Source: Amycolatopsis sp. FBCC-B4732 (GTDB lineage Bacteria; Actinomycetota; Actinomycetes; Mycobacteriales; Pseudonocardiaceae). Taken from it: a stretch of DNA of 64,000 nt. Shown one piece after another: positions 37,458-46,034 of this stretch. The stretch covers positions 9,962,501 through 10,026,500 of the forward strand of contig NZ_CP095376.1 in the NCBI RefSeq assembly GCF_023008405.1. Reading direction: 5' to 3'. The notes beneath the pieces were generated by a model. The model was not told the DNA's origin. It searched no databases and saw only the letters and a program-made list of their open reading frames with translations. Every line of letters begins with the position of its first letter. Position 1 is the first letter of the stretch. Position numbers and translations under genes: made by a program.

Positions 37458-37478
37458 TTGACCAACCGCGATCTCTGA
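37458..37478 (+). CDS. Mini-gene 1, hexapeptide M-T-N-R-D-L
   Basis: TTG start and TGA stop, 6 codons (TTG ACC AAC CGC GAT CTC). GGAGGTGG lies 5 nt before the start. It is the first of three tandem units; the others are at 37525 and 37595. NRDL is shared by all three, while the surrounding DNA is not. An in-frame GTG at 37449 could give a 9-residue form, but the third unit has no such option, so six residues is the consistent reading. Confidence 0.6.
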   Translation: MTNRDL

Positions 37479-37524
37479 TGCGCCGTCGAATTGTCCTCCC
37501 CGATTACCCAGAGAGGTGGCGACC

Positions 37525-37545
37525 ATGCGCAACCGCGACCTGTGA
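37525..37545 (+). CDS. Mini-gene 2, hexapeptide M-R-N-R-D-L
   Basis: ATG CGC AAC CGC GAC CTG TGA, with AGAGAGGTGG 5 nt upstream. It is 67 nt after mini-gene 1 and in another reading frame. Compared with unit 1 it differs in NRDL only at wobble positions (GAT/GAC, CTC/CTG). The intervals between units are unrelated in sequence. Confidence 0.65.
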   Translation: MRNRDL

Positions 37546-37594
37546 CCGCCTGAATACCATTCATGATCTTGACCGCACGGAGAGGTGGCTCCCG

Positions 37595-37615
37595 ATGGCC
37601 AACCGTGACCTCTGA
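37595..37615 (+). CDS. Mini-gene 3, hexapeptide M-A-N-R-D-L
   Basis: ATG GCC AAC CGT GAC CTC TGA, with GGAGAGGTGG 6 nt upstream. It is 70 nt after mini-gene 2 and lies in the third frame. Its NRDL differs from the others only at wobble positions (CGT for CGC). The stop is 9 nt from the stop of the convergent MFS gene. A longer frame (37337-37615) happens to end here, but has no support. Confidence 0.65.
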   Translation: MANRDL

Positions 37616-37624
37616 ACCCCCGGC

Positions 37625-38839
37625 TCATGACGGCCGCGGTTCCCGTTCGGCACCGCCGACCCGGCGCCAGGCGAACCCGACCGGCACGGCCAGCAGCAGT
37701 CCCACCGCACCGGCGAGCGCGATCGTCGCGTTCGCGGAGCCGAGCCACTGGGCGACCAGCCCGCCGATGCCGACGCCCACACCCTGGGCGACGCGCAGCC
37801 CGGTCCGGTACAGCCCGCCGGCGCTGCCCCGGATGTCGTTGGGCACCCACGTGATGAACGTGGCGGACACCGTGATGACGTACGCGCCGGTCGCACCGGC
37901 CAGCGCGAGCAGGACCAGCGCGAGCGCCAGGTTCGGGTGCAGCGCGAACGCCGCGAGCGCGGCCAGCGGCAACGCGGCCAGCACACCCAGCAGCTTGCGG
38001 CGGTGCTCGGTGGAGACGAACCGCGACAGCAGGAACGTCCCGAGCACGAACCCCAGCGGATCGGCGGCCAGCAGCCAGCCGACCGCCTGGTCACCCGCGC
38101 CCAGCTGCGCGGCGAGCGGCGCGGCGAGACCCTCCGGGATCACCGCCAGGCCGACCAGCCAGGACAGGTAGAGCAGCACCCGCAGCCGTTCGTCGCCGAA
38201 AACCTGCCTCACGGCGCCGAACCACGGGGCGTTCCCGTTCCCCGCGGCCGGGCGCCGCAGCATCATCAGCCGCACCACGGCGGCGGCGACCAGGAACGTC
38301 AGCGCGTCGATCGCCAGCGCCCACGACGTCCCGATGCCGGTGACCAGCAGCCCGCCCGCGGCGAGGCCGGCCAGCATGGCCGTGTTGTTCGTGATCCCGC
38401 GCAGGTCCTGGCTCTGCAGGTAGACGTCGTCGTCGGCGAAGATCTCCCGGCCGAGCGCGTTCTGCGCCGCGTTGCACGGCGCGTTCGCCAGCCGCGCGAA
38501 GACGAACAGGACGAACAGCCAGGCCATCGGCATCCCGGGCACGGCCATCAGCCCGATCAGCACGGCCTGCGCGAGCGAGCCGGTCGCCAGCACCGCCCGG
38601 CGGGGGAACCGGTCGGCGAGCTGGGAGAGGCCGAGCCCGCCGGCGAGCGCGGGCAGGAACGTCAGTGAGTAGACGACGGCCGACAGCAGCGGCGAGCCGG
38701 TCCGGTCGAAGATCAGGATGGCGAGGGCGACGATGGTCAGCTGGTCGCCGAGCATCGACTGGGTTTCGGCGAACCACAGCGCGCGGAACTCGCGGTTGGC
38801 CAGGACGGCCCGCAGCCGCGGCGTCGCGCGCGTCGTCAC
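37625..38839 (-). CDS. MFS transporter, exporter type
   Basis: 404 residues, about twelve membrane segments. Start placed at the GTG at 38839 (VTTRATPRLRAVLANREFRALW). LADRFPRRAVLA between helices 2 and 3 is the MFS motif A variant. The subgroup with LWFAETQSMLGDQL is typical of drug or siderophore exporters. The 3' end abuts the NRDL mini-genes. Substrate unknown; export of a processed mini-peptide is a possibility only. Confidence 0.88.
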   Translation of the reverse strand: MTTRATPRLRAVLANREFRALWFAETQSMLGDQLTIVALAILIFDRTGSPLLSAVVYSLTFLPALAGGLGLSQLADRFPRRAVLATGSLAQAVLIGLMAVPGMPMAWLFVLFVFARLANAPCNAAQNALGREIFADDDVYLQSQDLRGITNNTAMLAGLAAGGLLVTGIGTSWALAIDALTFLVAAAVVRLMMLRRPAAGNGNAPWFGAVRQVFGDERLRVLLYLSWLVGLAVIPEGLAAPLAAQLGAGDQAVGWLLAADPLGFVLGTFLLSRFVSTEHRRKLLGVLAALPLAALAAFALHPNLALALVLLALAGATGAYVITVSATFITWVPNDIRGSAGGLYRTGLRVAQGVGVGIGGLVAQWLGSANATIALAGAVGLLLAVPVGFAWRRVGGAEREPRPS

Positions 38840-39223
38840 CTCGTAACCACCGTCCCCCGATCGAGTGAATATGGACCGTCCGCATTGTGCCTCGCCAGTG
38901 ACGACCCCGTCCGGGGGAGTCACCGCTGACCTCCCGGAAGCACGAACAGTATGGCGCCGATTACGCGCCGATGTCCTCGGAACGGGCGGCACTCACCCCG
39001 TCGAGGGGCGATCGGGTCACACACCCGAAGAGGCGGCGGACGGTGGCTGTGACCGGCCCGCGGGTACCTCCGGACTGATCGAACCGGATTCGCTCGGCGC
39101 AGGGCGGCCGCCGCTCGTCGTCGGGGCGCTGCCCCGCTGGGCCGGATGGGCCAAGACTGGACCCAGAGCCGGCCGGGGTGGACGGGACGCGCGCCGCCGG
39201 CGCCGCAGAGCGGGGAGTGGACG
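38840..39223. other. 384-bp intergenic region between divergent MFS and SDR genes
   Basis: No coding frame with convincing codon use. A small A/T-rich patch lies near 38866-38878 (GTGAATATGG), a likely part of the MFS promoter. The remainder is GC-rich and should carry the SDR promoter. I see no clear operator or hairpin. Confidence 0.5.
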
Positions 39224-40123
39224 ATGGACGGGTTGATGCAGGGCAAGGCGGTCGTGGTGACCGGCGCCGGGCGGGGCCTCGGCGAGGCGTTCGCGGTGCA
39301 CGTGGCCCGCGCGGGCGGCGCGGTGGTGGTCAACGACGTCGACGCCGAGCTCGCCGAGCGCACGGCGGAGAACATCCGGACGCACGGCGGCCGGGCCGTC
39401 GCCAGCGGGCACAGCGTGGCCGACGCGGGGCAGGCCCAGGAGATCGTCGACCTCTGCGTCAAGGAGTTCGGCGGGATCGACGGGCTGGTCAACAACGCCG
39501 GGCTGAACTACGAGGCCCTGCCCTGGGAGGACGACGCCGAGCAGGCGCGCGAGCTCGTCGCCGTCAACGTCATGGGCGTGGTGAACACCGGGCTGGCCGC
39601 GATCAAGGCGATGGTCGGCGCGGGCACCGGCGGCTCGATCGTCAACATCTCGTCGGGCGCCTCGCTCGGGCAGCGCAAGCTCGGCGTGTACGCGGCGAGC
39701 AAGGGCGCGGTCGCGTCGCTGACCTACTCCTGGGCGCTCGACCTCGAGGAGCACGACATCCGCGTGAACGCCGTCTGCCCGCTCGCGCACACGCGCATGG
39801 TGTGGAAGTCCGAGCGCTCCCTGCGCGCGTGCCCACCGGACCGCACGCCGGCGCGGATCGCCCCGGTCGTGCTGTTCCTGCTCGGCGCCGGCTCGCACGG
39901 CATCACCGGCCAGATGATCCGGTGCAACGGCCCGCAGCTGCACGTCATGGGCCAGCCGTTCCTCAAGCAGCCGATCCTCGAGCGGCCGGTCTGGGACACC
40001 GAGACCGTGCAGAAGGCGTTCGACGAGGTGTTCTCCGCCCACTTGGAGAACTACGGCCTGGAGAAGCGCGTGCCGCCGAGGCTGCGCAAGTGGACGGAGT
40101 CGACCTCACCCCGCACCGCCTGA
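39224..40123 (+). CDS. SDR family oxidoreductase
   Basis: 299 residues. Rossmann loop VVVTGAGRGLGEAF, NNAG motif (LVNNAGLNYE), and the catalytic Ser (NISSGAS) and Tyr/Lys (VYAASKGA) are complete. The C-terminal ~60 residues after GSHGITGQMIRCNG are longer than usual and may bind substrate. ATG at 39224 with a GGGGAG upstream. It precedes the acyl-CoA ligase gene (convergent), separated by two palindromes; a role in fatty or polyketide acid metabolism is plausible. Confidence 0.92.
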   Translation: MDGLMQGKAVVVTGAGRGLGEAFAVHVARAGGAVVVNDVDAELAERTAENIRTHGGRAVASGHSVADAGQAQEIVDLCVKEFGGIDGLVNNAGLNYEALPWEDDAEQARELVAVNVMGVVNTGLAAIKAMVGAGTGGSIVNISSGASLGQRKLGVYAASKGAVASLTYSWALDLEEHDIRVNAVCPLAHTRMVWKSERSLRACPPDRTPARIAPVVLFLLGAGSHGITGQMIRCNGPQLHVMGQPFLKQPILERPVWDTETVQKAFDEVFSAHLENYGLEKRVPPRLRKWTESTSPRTA

Positions 40124-40136
40124 CGCGCCGGGGCTC

Positions 40137-40156
40137 GCACTTTCACGTGAAAGTGC
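40137..40156. repeat. CACGTG-core palindrome, second copy
   Basis: Perfect 20-bp palindrome GCACTTTCACGTGAAAGTGC, 14 nt after the SDR stop. Preceded by GGGCTC, whose reverse complement GAGCCC follows the next copy, so the two copies can also pair with each other. Confidence 0.8.
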
Positions 40157-40163
40157 CGACCTG

Positions 40164-40195
40164 GGGCTCGCACTTTCACGTGAAAGTGCGAGCCC
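40164..40195. repeat. CACGTG-core palindrome, third copy, 32 bp
   Basis: The same 20-mer at 40170-40189, extended to a perfect 32-bp palindrome by GGGCTC/GAGCCC. It lies between the convergent SDR and acyl-CoA ligase genes, as the first copy lies between convergent genes. Likely terminator; a degenerate hairpin (CTTTC/GAAAG) follows at 40207-40221. Confidence 0.8.
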
Positions 40196-40232
40196 TGGGG
40201 GCGGAGCTTTCGTAGGGAAAGTGCGGGGGTGG

Positions 40233-42089
40233 TCAGGCGCCGGCGGCCGGCTCCGGGTCGCGGGTTGCCGCGTACAGGGCCTCGATGTTCGTCGAGTAGC
40301 GGTCGTTGATGACCCGGCGCTTGAGCTTGAGCGTCGGGGTCAGCTCGCCCGACTCGGGCGTCCACGCCTTCGGGAGCACGTGGTAGCGCTTGATCTGCTC
40401 GATCCGCGCCAGCCGGCTGTTCGCCGACTCGACCGCGCGCTCCAGTTCCGCGCGGACCGCCGGGTGCGAAGCCAGCTCCTCCGGCGTCGCCTCGACGCCG
40501 TTCGCCGCGGCCCAGCCGGGGGCGATTTCGTCGTCGAGGACGATCAGGGCCGTCACGTACGGGCGGTCGTCGCCGATCGCGACCGCCTGGCCGATCAGCG
40601 GGTGCTCCTTGAGGAGGCCCTCGATCCGCGTCGGCGCGATGTTCTTGCCGCTCGAGGTGATGATCAGTTCCTTCTTGCGGTCGGTGATCGTCACGAAGCC
40701 GTCTTCGTCGATCGTGCCGATGTCGCCGGTCGCGTACCAGCCGTCCGCGTCGGTGGCGTCGGCGATCGTACCGTCCTCCTGCAGGTAGCCGAGGAAGACG
40801 ATCGGGCCGCGGACCAGCAGTTCGCCGTCGTCGGCGACCTTCACCTCGACGCCGTCGAGCGGCTTGCCCACCGAACCCGCGCGGAAGTCCGTGCTCGAGT
40901 TCGACGTCGCCGCGCCGGTGGTTTCCGACAGGCCCCAGACCTCGCAGATCTCGACGCCGAGGCCGGCCAGGAAGTAGATGATCTCCACCGGCAGGGCGGC
41001 CGCGCCGCTCGAGGCGACCAGGAGCTTGTCGAGGCCGAGCAGGCCGCGGACCGGCGCCAGCGCGGCTTCGTCGGTCTGGCGGATCTTCTCGGCGAGTTCG
41101 GCCGGTACCTCCTGGCCGGCGCTGCGCAGCTTGTAGCCCTGCTGCAGCAGCTCGTTCGCCTGCAGCAGCGCCGTGCGCCGGTCTTCGGGGACGCTGCCGA
41201 GCATGTTCTTGAGGCCGGCGACCATCTTCTCCCACACGCGCGGGACGCCGAAGAAGCTCTGCGGGTGCACCTGGCCGAGCGCGCCGGCGACCGCGGTCGG
41301 GTCGGCGAGGGTGTGCACGTGGCCGGCCCACACGATCGGCAGGTACACCGACAGCTCGCGCTCGGCGATGTGCGCGAGCGGCAGGTACGCGATGTTCGTC
41401 GCGTGCATCGGCGGGTGGTGCAGCTCGGTGACCGCGTACGCCTGGTGGATCGCGTTGCGGTGCGAGAGCACGACGCCCTTCGGGTCGCCGGTGGTGCCCG
41501 AGGTGTAGATCATCGACAGCGGGTCGTCCGGCTTGATGTCCTGCCACGACCGCTCGAACGCCTCGGGGTCGGCGGCAAGCGCTTCCCGGCCCCAGCTCCG
41601 GAGGTCGGCGAGGGAGACGAACCGGCCGTCGCCTTCGGGGATCGCGGTTTCGTCCATCACGACGATGCGGCGCAGCGCCGGGAGGTCGTCGAGCACCGGG
41701 CGCCAGCGCGCCAGCTCGGTCTCGCCGCCGAGCACGACGACCGGGGCCGCGCTGTGCCGCGCGACGAACCGGATCTGGTCCGGGCTGAGCGTGGCGTAGG
41801 CGGTGCACGGGATCGAGGACAGGTGCGTCGCGGCGAGGTCGGCGATGATGTGGTCGGGACAGCCGGGCGCCATGATCAGCATGCGGTCACCCGCGGCGAG
41901 CCCGAGCCCGGCGAGGCCGCGGGACACCTCCGCGATCGCCGTGCGGAATTCCAGCCAGCTCAGCGTCGGCCGGCCTTCGAGGTCGAGCGAAGTGATCGCC
42001 GGCAGGTCCGGGTAGTCGACCGCGTTGCGGTGCAACAGCCGCGGGATCGTCTGGCCTTCGGTCTGCTCGGCGACGGACGGGGTGGTCAA
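40233..42089 (-). CDS. Long-chain fatty acid-CoA ligase (FadD15-like)
   Basis: 618 residues. AMP-forming ligase activating fatty acids as acyl-AMP then acyl-CoA. Motifs: MIYTSGTTGDPKGVVLSH (P-loop), YLPLAHIAEREL, EVWGLSETTG, DGWYATGDIG and DRKKELIITSSGKNI. Start is a TTG at 42089 with GAGGAGG 6-7 nt upstream; the longer frame to 42227 has no such site. Probably serves lipid degradation or synthesis along with the adjacent SDR. Confidence 0.94.
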   Translation of the reverse strand: MTTPSVAEQTEGQTIPRLLHRNAVDYPDLPAITSLDLEGRPTLSWLEFRTAIAEVSRGLAGLGLAAGDRMLIMAPGCPDHIIADLAATHLSSIPCTAYATLSPDQIRFVARHSAAPVVVLGGETELARWRPVLDDLPALRRIVVMDETAIPEGDGRFVSLADLRSWGREALAADPEAFERSWQDIKPDDPLSMIYTSGTTGDPKGVVLSHRNAIHQAYAVTELHHPPMHATNIAYLPLAHIAERELSVYLPIVWAGHVHTLADPTAVAGALGQVHPQSFFGVPRVWEKMVAGLKNMLGSVPEDRRTALLQANELLQQGYKLRSAGQEVPAELAEKIRQTDEAALAPVRGLLGLDKLLVASSGAAALPVEIIYFLAGLGVEICEVWGLSETTGAATSNSSTDFRAGSVGKPLDGVEVKVADDGELLVRGPIVFLGYLQEDGTIADATDADGWYATGDIGTIDEDGFVTITDRKKELIITSSGKNIAPTRIEGLLKEHPLIGQAVAIGDDRPYVTALIVLDDEIAPGWAAANGVEATPEELASHPAVRAELERAVESANSRLARIEQIKRYHVLPKAWTPESGELTPTLKLKRRVINDRYSTNIEALYAATRDPEPAAGA

Positions 42090-42285
42090 CGCTGGCCTCC
42101 TCGGTGCTCCGGATGGCCACACTGTAGGGGCTCCCGGCCGAGGTGGATAGAGAATCGCGGCCAGGTCAACCGTCGCCGTCGAACCGGACATCCCGGTCAG
42201 CCGCCCACCACCGTCCACTGTGTACACGGGCGCCCGCGCGCCGGCCGCGCTTCAATGGAGGTACCACGGACTCCAGGGGGAAGCG

Positions 42286-42942
42286 ATGACGCGGTCGGCT
42301 CGTGAGCTGCTTGACCGGATCCAGGCCGAACTCGCGCCGCGCGACGGCGACAACCGGCTGGTCCCGCTGATCACCGCCGGCCGGGCGCCGCGCGAGGTGT
42401 TCGCCGCGCTCGCCGCCGAAGAAAAGCTGATCACCGCCAGCGACTGGCGGAGTTTCCACGCGCTCGCCGCCCGCGCCGACGAGCCGAACGCGCGCGCCTT
42501 CTTCGGTGGTCTGGCGCCGGGGGAGCAGCAGGCGAACGGGATGCTGGACGCGTTGCTCGCGGCCACTGGCCCGGACCACGGGAAGGAACTGCCGCGCGCG
42601 GGCTGCCAGGCGTACCCGGCGTACGTGGCGTGGCTCGCGCTGAACGGCGAGTCGGCGGCCGCCGTGGCCGGGATCTTCGCGAACTTCGCCGCCTTCGGCC
42701 GGTACTGCCGGGACGTCGCCGCCGCGATGCGCGCGCACTACGGCTTCACCGCCACCGAGTGCGCGTTCTTCGACTTTTTCGCTGCGGACGTCCCCGAAAT
42801 CGAAGAACAAGCGCTCGCGGCCGTCCAGGCCGGCCTCGACGCGCGGCGGCTCGACAGGGCCGAGGCGCATCGCTACGCGCGGCTCTTCCAGAGTTACGAA
42901 CTGCTCTTCTGGAACACCCTCGCCGACGAGTTCCCGGCCTGA
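42286..42942 (+). CDS. TenA/heme-oxygenase-like protein
   Basis: 218 residues, ATG with GGGGGAAG upstream. All-helical; conserved acidic and aromatic residues such as AYPAYVAWLALNGESA, FGRYCRDVAAAMRAHYGF and FFDFFAADVPEIEEQAL fit the TenA/PqqC/heme-oxygenase-like fold. TenA members salvage thiamin pyrimidine, but the active-site cysteine is not obvious, so the reaction is open. No thiamin genes nearby. Confidence 0.7.
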   Translation: MTRSARELLDRIQAELAPRDGDNRLVPLITAGRAPREVFAALAAEEKLITASDWRSFHALAARADEPNARAFFGGLAPGEQQANGMLDALLAATGPDHGKELPRAGCQAYPAYVAWLALNGESAAAVAGIFANFAAFGRYCRDVAAAMRAHYGFTATECAFFDFFAADVPEIEEQALAAVQAGLDARRLDRAEAHRYARLFQSYELLFWNTLADEFPA

Positions 42943-43478
42943 CCGCCCGCGGAACCGGTACCGGCGCCACGGGCCGTGTCCGCGCGAGCGCGCATGCGGA
43001 ATGGCGGGAATTCCGGTGTGCGGTCCGGGGAATCCGTGGCGGTCTTCGCGAATGCCGCGCATTTCCGCTTTACGGAAGCCGTCCGGCCCGGACGAAGTGG
43101 CGGCGGACGGCCGGCTTCGCGAACCCGTGACGTTTCTCACCGAACCATCCGGCGCTGTCGTACGTAGCGGACCCGCGGCGGGACGGCGGGCGGACCGCAA
43201 CCGGTACCAGCGTGCATCCCTGCGGTGAAACGGAAGTCGACCTGGGACGAACGTCACGACTTTCGGTGGTGGACTTTCCAAGAGCAGGCAGCAAGTGTGG
43301 ACGGGTCACCGTGCCAAGATCACGTTCGCGCCACGGACTTGACGCGCCCTGAGCGGCTGCATACCGTCGTCGCGGGCGAAGCAGACCACGGTGATGTTGA
43401 TCCGGCTGGTCGGAATCCGGGTGTTGACCGCCTCGGGCGACCCGAAACCATGTACTGCCGGAAGGAAAACGGACCCAG
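42943..43478. other. 536-bp intergenic region upstream of the conservon
   Basis: No supported gene. It holds the conservon promoter at 43339-43367 and a GGAATTCC-containing patch near 43010. The remaining sequence shows open frames in several phases but no ribosome binding site or recognisable product. The length suggests complex control of the conservon. Confidence 0.5.
43339..43367 (+). promoter_or_regulatory. Candidate promoter of the conservon operon
   Basis: TTGACG at 43339-43344, a 17-bp spacer and TACCGT at 43362-43367. Both hexamers fit the actinomycete sigma-70-type consensus. The start codon is 112 nt downstream. Confidence 0.5.
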
Positions 43479-46034
43479 GTGAAGCAGATTTCTCTTCGAC
43501 GCAACCGGGGATCCTCGATTCGGAAGCGCGTGCTCACGATCGCGCTCATCCCCAGTGTGGCCTTGTTGCTGGTCGGCGTGGCCCTCGCGGGCTACCTCAT
43601 CTACGACGCGGTGACCGCACGCGACTACACCACGCGCATCCGGAATTCGGAAGCTCCGGCGATCCCGTTCTTCGCCGCGCTCCAGCAGGAGCGCCAGGCG
43701 ACGCTGAGCCTCCTCGCCGGCCAGGGCAACCAGCGGGCCGTGCTCGCGGCCGTCCGCCCGAAGGTCGACTCGACCGCCGCGAAGGAGATCGAGAACCTCC
43801 GGGACAACTTCGCGGACTACGACGACACCCCGCCGAGCGTCCAGAAGAACATCGCCACGTTCTTCGGGGTCTTCCAGCAGCTGCCGCAGACGCGTCAGGC
43901 GGTCGACAGCGGCCAGATCCAGATCAGCCAGGCGTTCGCCTTCTACAACAGGATGCTCGACCAGTTCACCGACGGCGTCGCCGGGCTGGCGCAGAAGGCC
44001 CGCGGCGCGCAGAACGCGTTCGACCGGCTGACCGCCATCCCGCTGTTCACCGCGGCCGACGCGATGCAGCGCAGTGACGCGCTCGCCGCCGCCGGGCTCG
44101 CCGCGGGCGGGCTGACGAACGACGACTTCCGCGCCTACGTCGGCCAGGTCGGCGCCTACCACGCCCAGCTCGACGCCTCGGCGCCGAAGATGATCCCCGA
44201 GGTCAAGGCCAAGTACGACCAGCTGCTGGCCAGCCAGCCGTGGCAGACCGTGACCCAGGTGGAAACCGCTTTCCTGCGTGGTGACCTGACGAAGCTGCCG
44301 GTCGCGCAGGACCAGTGGCGCACCGCCGCCCGCCAGGTCGGCGACGCGCTGATGGGCATCTTCGTCGCGCAGAGCTCGAACGCGAGCCAGGCCGCCATCG
44401 AGGACGCCGACTCGACGTTCACCGAGTCGCTGATCGCCGGTGTGATCGCCGTCCTGTTCGCGGTCTTCGTGGTCTTCGTCGCCGTCCGGCTGTCGAACCG
44501 GCTCATCGGCCGGCTGCACCGGCTGCGCGAGGACACCCTCGACGCGGCGGAGGTCCGGCTGCCCGAGCTGGTCGCCCGGGTCCAGGCGGGCGAGCCCGTC
44601 GACCTGGAAGAGGGCGGGCACTTCCTCGACCACGGCACCGACGAGATCGGCCAGGTCGCCGACGCGTTCAACAAGGCGCAGCAGACCGCCATCGCGGCCG
44701 CCATCGACGAGGCGAAGATCAAGGAGGGCACCAAGGCGGTGTTCCTCAACATCGCCCACCGCAGCCAGGTCATCGTGCACCGCCAGCTCAAGGTGCTCGA
44801 CCAGGCCGAGCGCAAGCAGGAGGACCCGGAGCAGCTGGACACCCTGTTCCAGCTGGACCACCTCTCCACCCGCGCCCGCCGCAACGCCGAGAACCTGATC
44901 ATCCTCGGCGGCGGGCAGCCGGGCCGGCAGTGGCGCAACCCGGTCGGGCTGGCCGAGCTGGTCCGCGGCGCGTCCGCCGAGACCGAGGACTTCGCGCGGG
45001 TCAAGACGGCGGCGCTGCCGCAGATCGCCATCCGCGGCCCGGTCGTCGGCGACCTCGTGCACCTGCTCGCCGAGCTGATCGACAACGCGACGTCGTTCTC
45101 GCCGCCGCAGTCGCGGGTCGAGATCCGCGGCAACGTGGTCGGCAAGGGCGTCGTGATCGAGGTCGAGGACCAGGGCCTCGGGCTCGAGCCGGACCAGACC
45201 GAAGAGATCAACACGATGCTGGCCAGCCCGCCGGACTTCGGCATCATGGCGCTGTCCGACGAGCCGCGCCTCGGCCTGTTCGTGGTCGCGCGGCTGGCCG
45301 CCCGCCACGGCATCCAGGTGCACCTGCGCGAGTCCGCTTACGGCGGCACCCGGGCCATCGTCCTGGTGCGCACCGACCTGCTGGCCCCGCTCGCCGAGTC
45401 CGAGCCGGAGCAGCCGATCACCCCGCCGAAGCCGGAGCTCGTCCCGAACCCGGTCGAGCCGGAGCAGGGCAACGACGAGGTCGCGCCGCTCAAGCGCCCG
45501 CAGCGCCGCCCGGCCCGGCACCGCACCGAACCGCCCATGCCGACCCAGCCGGCGCCGGTCTCGCCGCCGCCGTCCGCGCCGACCCCGGTGGCGGCGCCGC
45601 CCGCGCCGCCGTCCGCGCCGACGCCGGTCCCGGTCGCTTCCGTCCCGGAGCCGGTGAGCCAGCCGACCCAGGCGCAGCCGGTGGCCCCGCTCCGCCCGCC
45701 GTCCCCGCCGAACCGGACCTCGCGCCCGGCCCGCCCGGCCGCGCAGCAGCCGGCGTGGCCGCCGCAGGAACCGCGCCCCGCGGTGCCCGAAGGACGGCCG
45801 CAGCAGCCGCGCCGCCCGGAGGCGCCCGGCCGCCCGCCGCTGCCCCAACGGCGACGCCAGCAGAGCCTCGTGCCGCAGTTGCGGGAAGATAAGCCCGCAC
45901 AGGAACGCGAAGAGGTGCGGCTGGACTCCCCGGAGGCCGCCCGCAGCAGGCTGTCCGCGTTCCAGCAGGGCACCCGCCGGGCCCGTGACGAAGAGTTTCC
46001 CGAGAACGACGACACGTACGGAGAGCGCGAGTAA
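43479..46034 (+). CDS. cvnA: Conservon histidine-kinase-like sensor (CvnA type)
   Basis: 851 residues, GTG start. Membrane segment near residues 20-45, an extracytoplasmic ~270-residue helical domain of the nitrate/nitrite-sensing type, a second span (LIAGVIAVLFAVFVVFVAV), a HAMP-like region, and an ATPase domain with LAELIDNATSFSPP, DQGLGL and GLFVVARLAARHG. The usual phospho-acceptor region reads FLNIAHRSQVIVHRQL. A long Pro-rich tail (~200 residues) ends the protein. In conservons it senses a signal and governs the CvnD GTPase. Confidence 0.93.
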   Translation: MKQISLRRNRGSSIRKRVLTIALIPSVALLLVGVALAGYLIYDAVTARDYTTRIRNSEAPAIPFFAALQQERQATLSLLAGQGNQRAVLAAVRPKVDSTAAKEIENLRDNFADYDDTPPSVQKNIATFFGVFQQLPQTRQAVDSGQIQISQAFAFYNRMLDQFTDGVAGLAQKARGAQNAFDRLTAIPLFTAADAMQRSDALAAAGLAAGGLTNDDFRAYVGQVGAYHAQLDASAPKMIPEVKAKYDQLLASQPWQTVTQVETAFLRGDLTKLPVAQDQWRTAARQVGDALMGIFVAQSSNASQAAIEDADSTFTESLIAGVIAVLFAVFVVFVAVRLSNRLIGRLHRLREDTLDAAEVRLPELVARVQAGEPVDLEEGGHFLDHGTDEIGQVADAFNKAQQTAIAAAIDEAKIKEGTKAVFLNIAHRSQVIVHRQLKVLDQAERKQEDPEQLDTLFQLDHLSTRARRNAENLIILGGGQPGRQWRNPVGLAELVRGASAETEDFARVKTAALPQIAIRGPVVGDLVHLLAELIDNATSFSPPQSRVEIRGNVVGKGVVIEVEDQGLGLEPDQTEEINTMLASPPDFGIMALSDEPRLGLFVVARLAARHGIQVHLRESAYGGTRAIVLVRTDLLAPLAESEPEQPITPPKPELVPNPVEPEQGNDEVAPLKRPQRRPARHRTEPPMPTQPAPVSPPPSAPTPVAAPPAPPSAPTPVPVASVPEPVSQPTQAQPVAPLRPPSPPNRTSRPARPAAQQPAWPPQEPRPAVPEGRPQQPRRPEAPGRPPLPQRRRQQSLVPQLREDKPAQEREEVRLDSPEAARSRLSAFQQGTRRARDEEFPENDDTYGERE

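Noticed and set aside
37337..37615. A 92-codon frame ending in MANRDL as one protein
   Set aside because: The other two NRDL units lie in other frames, the upstream part has no ribosome site or sensible composition, and the local Shine-Dalgarno favours the short unit.
45530..45860. Pro-rich low-complexity run as a separate repeat element
   Set aside because: It is the in-frame C-terminal tail of CvnA; no DNA-level tandem repeat unit stands out.
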